Shown here: piece by piece, positions 13,809 through 17,018 of the stretch | Position numbering within the stretch: the stretch's first letter is position 1 | Layout of the letters: each line of letters begins with the position of its first letter | Translations under genes and position numbers: made by a program | Source of the DNA: Methanobacteriota archaeon | GTDB lineage: Archaea; Halobacteriota; Methanosarcinia; Methanosarcinales; Methanosarcinaceae | DNA: 17,018 nucleotides | Assembly: GCA_030837265.1 (NCBI GenBank) | Contig: JAUPKV010000256.1 | Location: forward strand, 1 to 17,018 | Reading direction: 5' to 3' | Notes under the pieces: generated by a model | The model's input: the letters and a program-made list of their open reading frames with translations, nothing else | The model's database searches: none | What the model was told of the DNA's origin: nothing

Positions 13809-16772
13809 ATGCTGGATCGAAAGTTAACCATATTTTTCTGTGCTATCTTCTTTATTCTTGCAGAAATTCCTTCGGCTTTGTGTATATCCCCCGCTCCAAT
13901 TGTCTATGTTTCTGGTGACGAAAGTGGCGATTTTAATTGTAATGCAACAGATGCAGCCTTGAAGATTAGTGCTGCCCTCCAGTTCGTAGCTGAAAACTCC
14001 AATTATACAACTGTTTACCTGAAAGGTCCTTTCACATATATCGTGAACGATACTCTTCTAATTAGCAGTAATACTACTCTTACAGGAGACTCAAACGTCA
14101 CAATCAAACTTGCTAGCAATCTCAGCTGGCCTGTTGACAGGTCTCTGATTCAGGAAAGAAGTGTTGACAGTCATGATATTACTGTCCGGGGTTTTACCAT
14201 GGATGGAAACCGGGAAGGAAATAAGAATGTCTCAAGTGGAAAAGGCTATCATAACTTTATTACCCTGACTCAATGCCAGAACATAAAAGTATACGACATG
14301 TATCTGACTAATAATCATGGAAATGGGTTTAAGGGTGTCCATTGCGATAATGTAAAGTTCTATAACAATAGGGTATACGAGCTGGGTCATGATGTATTTT
14401 CTACCACTTACACTCCAAATATAGATGTCTTCAATAATTATATCTACTTAAGGACAAACAGCGGCATCAGGTTGTATAATTCGAATTATGCAAGTCTTCA
14501 CGATAACGTTATTACTTCCAATAGTGATGGAGGGGTAGGGATTCAGATCCAGAAATACGGATCTCCTACAATGGATAACATCGAGATATATAACAATACA
14601 ATATACAGGACTGCCCTGGCCGGGATCTGGCTTTTCGGGTCAAATTCCTATCCCTCATCAAGCGCGTATGTCCATGTTCATCACAACCGAATCTATGAAA
14701 CCGGAACCAAAGCCAATAATAATGTAGGCGGGATCATGTCCAACGGTTTCAATGCTCTTATAGAGAACAATGTGATTGATGGCGTTTACGGAGCAGGTAT
14801 TGTACAGAATACCATATATTCCCCAGGTCCGACTGGCTCGGGATATTCACTGACTGTAAGAAACAATATTATATCGAACACTCGAACCTCAACAGCTGGC
14901 GGATACGGATATGGAATGTATAACTTGCTGACAGGTTCACACTCTTTTGTCCTGCAGAATAACTGTTTATATAACAATTCAGGCGGAGATTATGAAGGCG
15001 TTCAGGATTCACCTTCTGACATAGCAGCAGATCCTCAGTATGCGAATAGAAGTGCCCATGACTATCACTTAAAGTCAATGTACGGGCGCTGGGACGGAAG
15101 CAGCTGGATTAATGATACCGTAAATTCACCTTGTATTGACGCAGGATATTCCTTCTCGGATTACTCAAATGAACCTGAAGATAACGGAGACAGGATTAAC
15201 ATAGGCTTATACGGAAATTCGATATATGCTTCCAAATCCGGACCCTCAAATCCTGAAAGCAGACCCTCTATCTTTACAGAAATAAGTGTTACTGCAAACG
15301 GGTCCGATCAAAGTAATCCTGCTATCTACAATAACAGAATAGTATGGCAGGATGCTCGCAATAGTGCCTCCGATATGACTTCTGATATCTACATGTACGA
15401 TCTCTCGACTTCCAAAGAAACCCAAATTACGAAAAATGGTTCCTGGGCTTCCAGTCCTGCTATATATGGCGATAGAATAGTTTGGGAGGACAACCGCAAC
15501 AAAAGCTCGGATATTTATATGTACGACCTTTCCACTTCTACTGAAACTCCGATTTCCACAAACGGGTCGTGGCAGGGACATCCTGTTATTTATGGTGATA
15601 GAATAGTTTGGGAGGATTTCCGCAACGGAAATTGGGATATTTACATGCAAAATGTCTCCGGTTCTAATGAGACTCGAATTACCACAAGCGGATGGGATCA
15701 AGTAGGACCTGCTATTTACAGTGACAGGATAGTGTGGCAGGACATGCGCAACGGAAATTGGGATATTTATATGTACAACCTCTCAAGTTCCTTGGAAACT
15801 AGGTTAAGTACCAATAAATCTGACCAATGCAACCCGGCAATCTTCGGAGATACGATAGTATGGCAGGATCGCCGCAATGGAAATTGGGATATTTATATGT
15901 ACAACCTCACAACTTCCGTAGAAACTCAAATTACTAAAAATGCATCCGATCAGTTTAATCCTTCAATCTATGGGGATATGATAGTTTGGCAGGACAACCG
16001 CCGCGGAAACTCCGATATCTACATGTATGCAATCTCAGAGGCCAATGAAACCCAGATAACTGTAAACGAAACGAGGCAGGAAAGTCCTGCAATTTATGAT
16101 GGAAAGATAGTCTGGAACGACGGACGCAATGGGAACTCCGATATTTATATGTGCTCTACCTTAAAGGAAGAGCCGGAGCTCGTAATGCCTGTAATGCCTG
16201 TTGCGAATTTTAGCAGCAACACTACCCGGGGTTACACTCCTTTGACGGTGCAATTTACAGATCTATCCGAAAACACAACTGCATGGAGCTGGGATTTCGG
16301 AGACGGAGTTAATTCTACTGAGCAGAACACAACTCATACATACTACGCAGCAGGAAATTATACCGTCACACTGACAGTAAATAACACAAATGGAACAGAT
16401 TCGAAAAATGCGACAATTAATGTTTTAAACAATACTAAACCTCCGACCACCGAGCCAAATGGAAAAGTTGAATGGGGACCCAGTGTTATATATGATCCCG
16501 GTAATTCCAATTCAATTTCCATGGATAATGCCGGACATTGCATTGAGGTACATGTCGTGTCCGGAAGACTATTCTATAAAGTAGGGTATGTGAATTTTGA
16601 CACGAAAAAAATTCAATGGGGACCCGACATACAATATGATACCGGCAGTTCCAATTCGATTACTCTGGACGATTCCGGTCACTGCGTTGAAGTCCATGTC
16701 AGGTCCGGGAGACTATACTATAAAGTAGGAAAAGTGAACTTTGACAATAAAACGATTGGCTGGAAAACATAA
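13809..16772 (+). CDS. Large secreted surface protein: beta-helix, seven-bladed propeller, PKD, C-terminal repeats
   Basis: A 987-residue exported protein. Residues 1-26 form a signal peptide (MLDRK, then a hydrophobic core TIFFCAIFFILAEI). Residues about 80-440 are a right-handed parallel beta-helix of the pectate-lyase/NosD type, with repeated N-N-x-I/V turns such as IEIYNNTIYRTALAGIWLF. Residues 492-790 contain seven TolB-like blades of about 42 residues with IVWxDxRNxxxDIYMY. Residues 797-875 are a PKD domain with WDFGDG. Residues 887-987 hold two 48-residue repeats (WGPxIxYDxG..SNSI...GHC.EVHV.SGRL.YKVG) and five residues of a third. N-glycosylation sequons are frequent. No transmembrane anchor or PGF-CTERM tail is visible, so it is probably secreted or held by other surface proteins. 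The start has AGGTG upstream. Carbohydrate binding or adhesion is an inference. Confidence 0.85.
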   Translation: MLDRKLTIFFCAIFFILAEIPSALCISPAPIVYVSGDESGDFNCNATDAALKISAALQFVAENSNYTTVYLKGPFTYIVNDTLLISSNTTLTGDSNVTIKLASNLSWPVDRSLIQERSVDSHDITVRGFTMDGNREGNKNVSSGKGYHNFITLTQCQNIKVYDMYLTNNHGNGFKGVHCDNVKFYNNRVYELGHDVFSTTYTPNIDVFNNYIYLRTNSGIRLYNSNYASLHDNVITSNSDGGVGIQIQKYGSPTMDNIEIYNNTIYRTALAGIWLFGSNSYPSSSAYVHVHHNRIYETGTKANNNVGGIMSNGFNALIENNVIDGVYGAGIVQNTIYSPGPTGSGYSLTVRNNIISNTRTSTAGGYGYGMYNLLTGSHSFVLQNNCLYNNSGGDYEGVQDSPSDIAADPQYANRSAHDYHLKSMYGRWDGSSWINDTVNSPCIDAGYSFSDYSNEPEDNGDRINIGLYGNSIYASKSGPSNPESRPSIFTEISVTANGSDQSNPAIYNNRIVWQDARNSASDMTSDIYMYDLSTSKETQITKNGSWASSPAIYGDRIVWEDNRNKSSDIYMYDLSTSTETPISTNGSWQGHPVIYGDRIVWEDFRNGNWDIYMQNVSGSNETRITTSGWDQVGPAIYSDRIVWQDMRNGNWDIYMYNLSSSLETRLSTNKSDQCNPAIFGDTIVWQDRRNGNWDIYMYNLTTSVETQITKNASDQFNPSIYGDMIVWQDNRRGNSDIYMYAISEANETQITVNETRQESPAIYDGKIVWNDGRNGNSDIYMCSTLKEEPELVMPVMPVANFSSNTTRGYTPLTVQFTDLSENTTAWSWDFGDGVNSTEQNTTHTYYAAGNYTVTLTVNNTNGTDSKNATINVLNNTKPPTTEPNGKVEWGPSVIYDPGNSNSISMDNAGHCIEVHVVSGRLFYKVGYVNFDTKKIQWGPDIQYDTGSSNSITLDDSGHCVEVHVRSGRLYYKVGKVNFDNKTIGWKT
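15282..16178 (+). repeat. Seven propeller-blade repeats, 126-bp period
   Basis: The CGCAA/CGCCG codon pair of the conserved blade turn recurs at 15357, 15495, 15621, 15747, 15873, 15999 and 16125. The spacing is exactly 126 bases except between the first two (138), where blade 1 carries four extra residues. Blades 4 and 5 are nearly identical in DNA over the 36 bases from 15747 and 15873 (one mismatch). Confidence 0.9.
16467..16769 (+). repeat. C-terminal 48-residue repeats, two full copies plus a stub
   Basis: The units begin at 16467, 16611 and 16755, an exact 144-base period. The third copy reads only five codons (IGWKT) before the stop. The motif resembles repeats of lectin-type propellers, as far as I can judge without a profile search. 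Confidence 0.8.
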
Positions 16773-16948
16773 TTTCCGACAGGAAGTAAAGCTGCAGAGT
16801 AAAGAAATTGCCTATAAACCAAAATGAGAACGAGCTCTGTGAAATTGTCGTCAATGATGTTCGTCGATAACTGAATATAAAAATCAAGTGAAATAAAAGA
16901 TGCCTTAAAGACGACGACTTCGCAGAAATTTAATAAATTACACAGAGG

Positions 16949-16983
16949 GACTTGATAACCTGATTTTTCAAGAAAATCAAGTC
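16949..16983. other. Nested inverted repeat near the window end
   Basis: GACTTGAT (16949-16956) pairs with ATCAAGTC (16976-16983). Inside it TGATTTT (16961-16967) pairs with AAAATCA (16973-16979) around TCAAG, an alternative hairpin. It could be a terminator-like structure or part of the flank of a mobile element. Confidence 0.5.
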
Positions 16984-16987
16984 CTAA

Positions 16988-17018
16988 CAGGCTGTCTCAA
17001 AACTCAAACCATTTCTAC
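16988..17018. mobile_element. Possible insertion-sequence end, cut by the window
   Basis: AGGCTGTCTCAAAACTCAAA resembles terminal inverted repeats of several IS families, which often carry a GAGACAGCC-type end. The rest would lie beyond the window, so neither the partner repeat nor a transposase can be seen. This is a weak call based on motif memory. Confidence 0.3.

Noticed and set aside
15246..15701. 151-codon minus-strand frame with internal repeats
   Set aside because: The repeats are the complement of the propeller blades of the surface protein.

Overview
The window looks like chromosomal DNA of a methanogenic archaeon, most likely a Methanosarcina or close relative. The evidence is archaeal information-processing genes (PCNA, the iron-sulfur primase large subunit, transcription factor S), a methanopterin-pathway aldolase of the MptD family, an archaeosortase, TATA-type promoters ahead of several genes, AT-rich spacers, and a very large repeat-rich surface protein. 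The species call rests on family knowledge, not on a search.

Layout. (1) 94-1100: a glyoxalase/VOC-fold gene split by a 537-bp insertion with 29-bp terminal inverted repeats and a TTAAA target duplication. The insertion keeps degraded N- and C-terminal pieces of its transposase in antisense. (2) 1131-1240: a decaying 24-bp tandem repeat that runs through the stop codon of priL. (3) 1225-4120, minus strand: nudix hydrolase, tfs, pcn, priL, a transcription/replication cluster. (4) 4121-4834: a long spacer with paired palindromes, a 17-18-bp tandem repeat and two TATA boxes. (5) 4835-7514, plus strand: archaeosortase A, archaetidylserine decarboxylase, archaetidylserine synthase, then the MptD-like aldolase. 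(6) 7548-7578: a bidirectional hairpin terminator between convergent genes. (7) 7563-9831, minus strand: argD and hisC, overlapping. (8) 9969-11879, minus strand: a bactofilin-like protein with two beta-solenoid blocks around a hydrophobic segment, and a PUA-domain protein. (9) 12085-13269, plus strand: a lineage-type protein with a ribbon-helix-helix-like N-terminus. (10) 13809-16772, plus strand: a 987-residue secreted surface protein (beta-helix, seven-bladed propeller, PKD domain, two C-terminal 48-residue repeats). (11) 16949-17018: a hairpin and what may be the end of another insertion sequence cut by the window edge.

How the genes work together. PCNA and PriL both act at the replication fork and form a tight two-gene unit. 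TFS rescues backtracked RNA polymerase. ArtA cleaves C-terminal sorting signals so that surface proteins can be transferred to a lipid anchor. The two genes packed behind it make archaetidylserine and archaetidylethanolamine, the polar lipids thought to support that step, so region 5 reads as a protein-sorting plus lipid-supply operon. The large surface protein in this window has no visible PGF-CTERM tail and so is not an obvious ArtA client. ArgD and HisC are aminotransferases of arginine and histidine synthesis, with overlapping reading frames.
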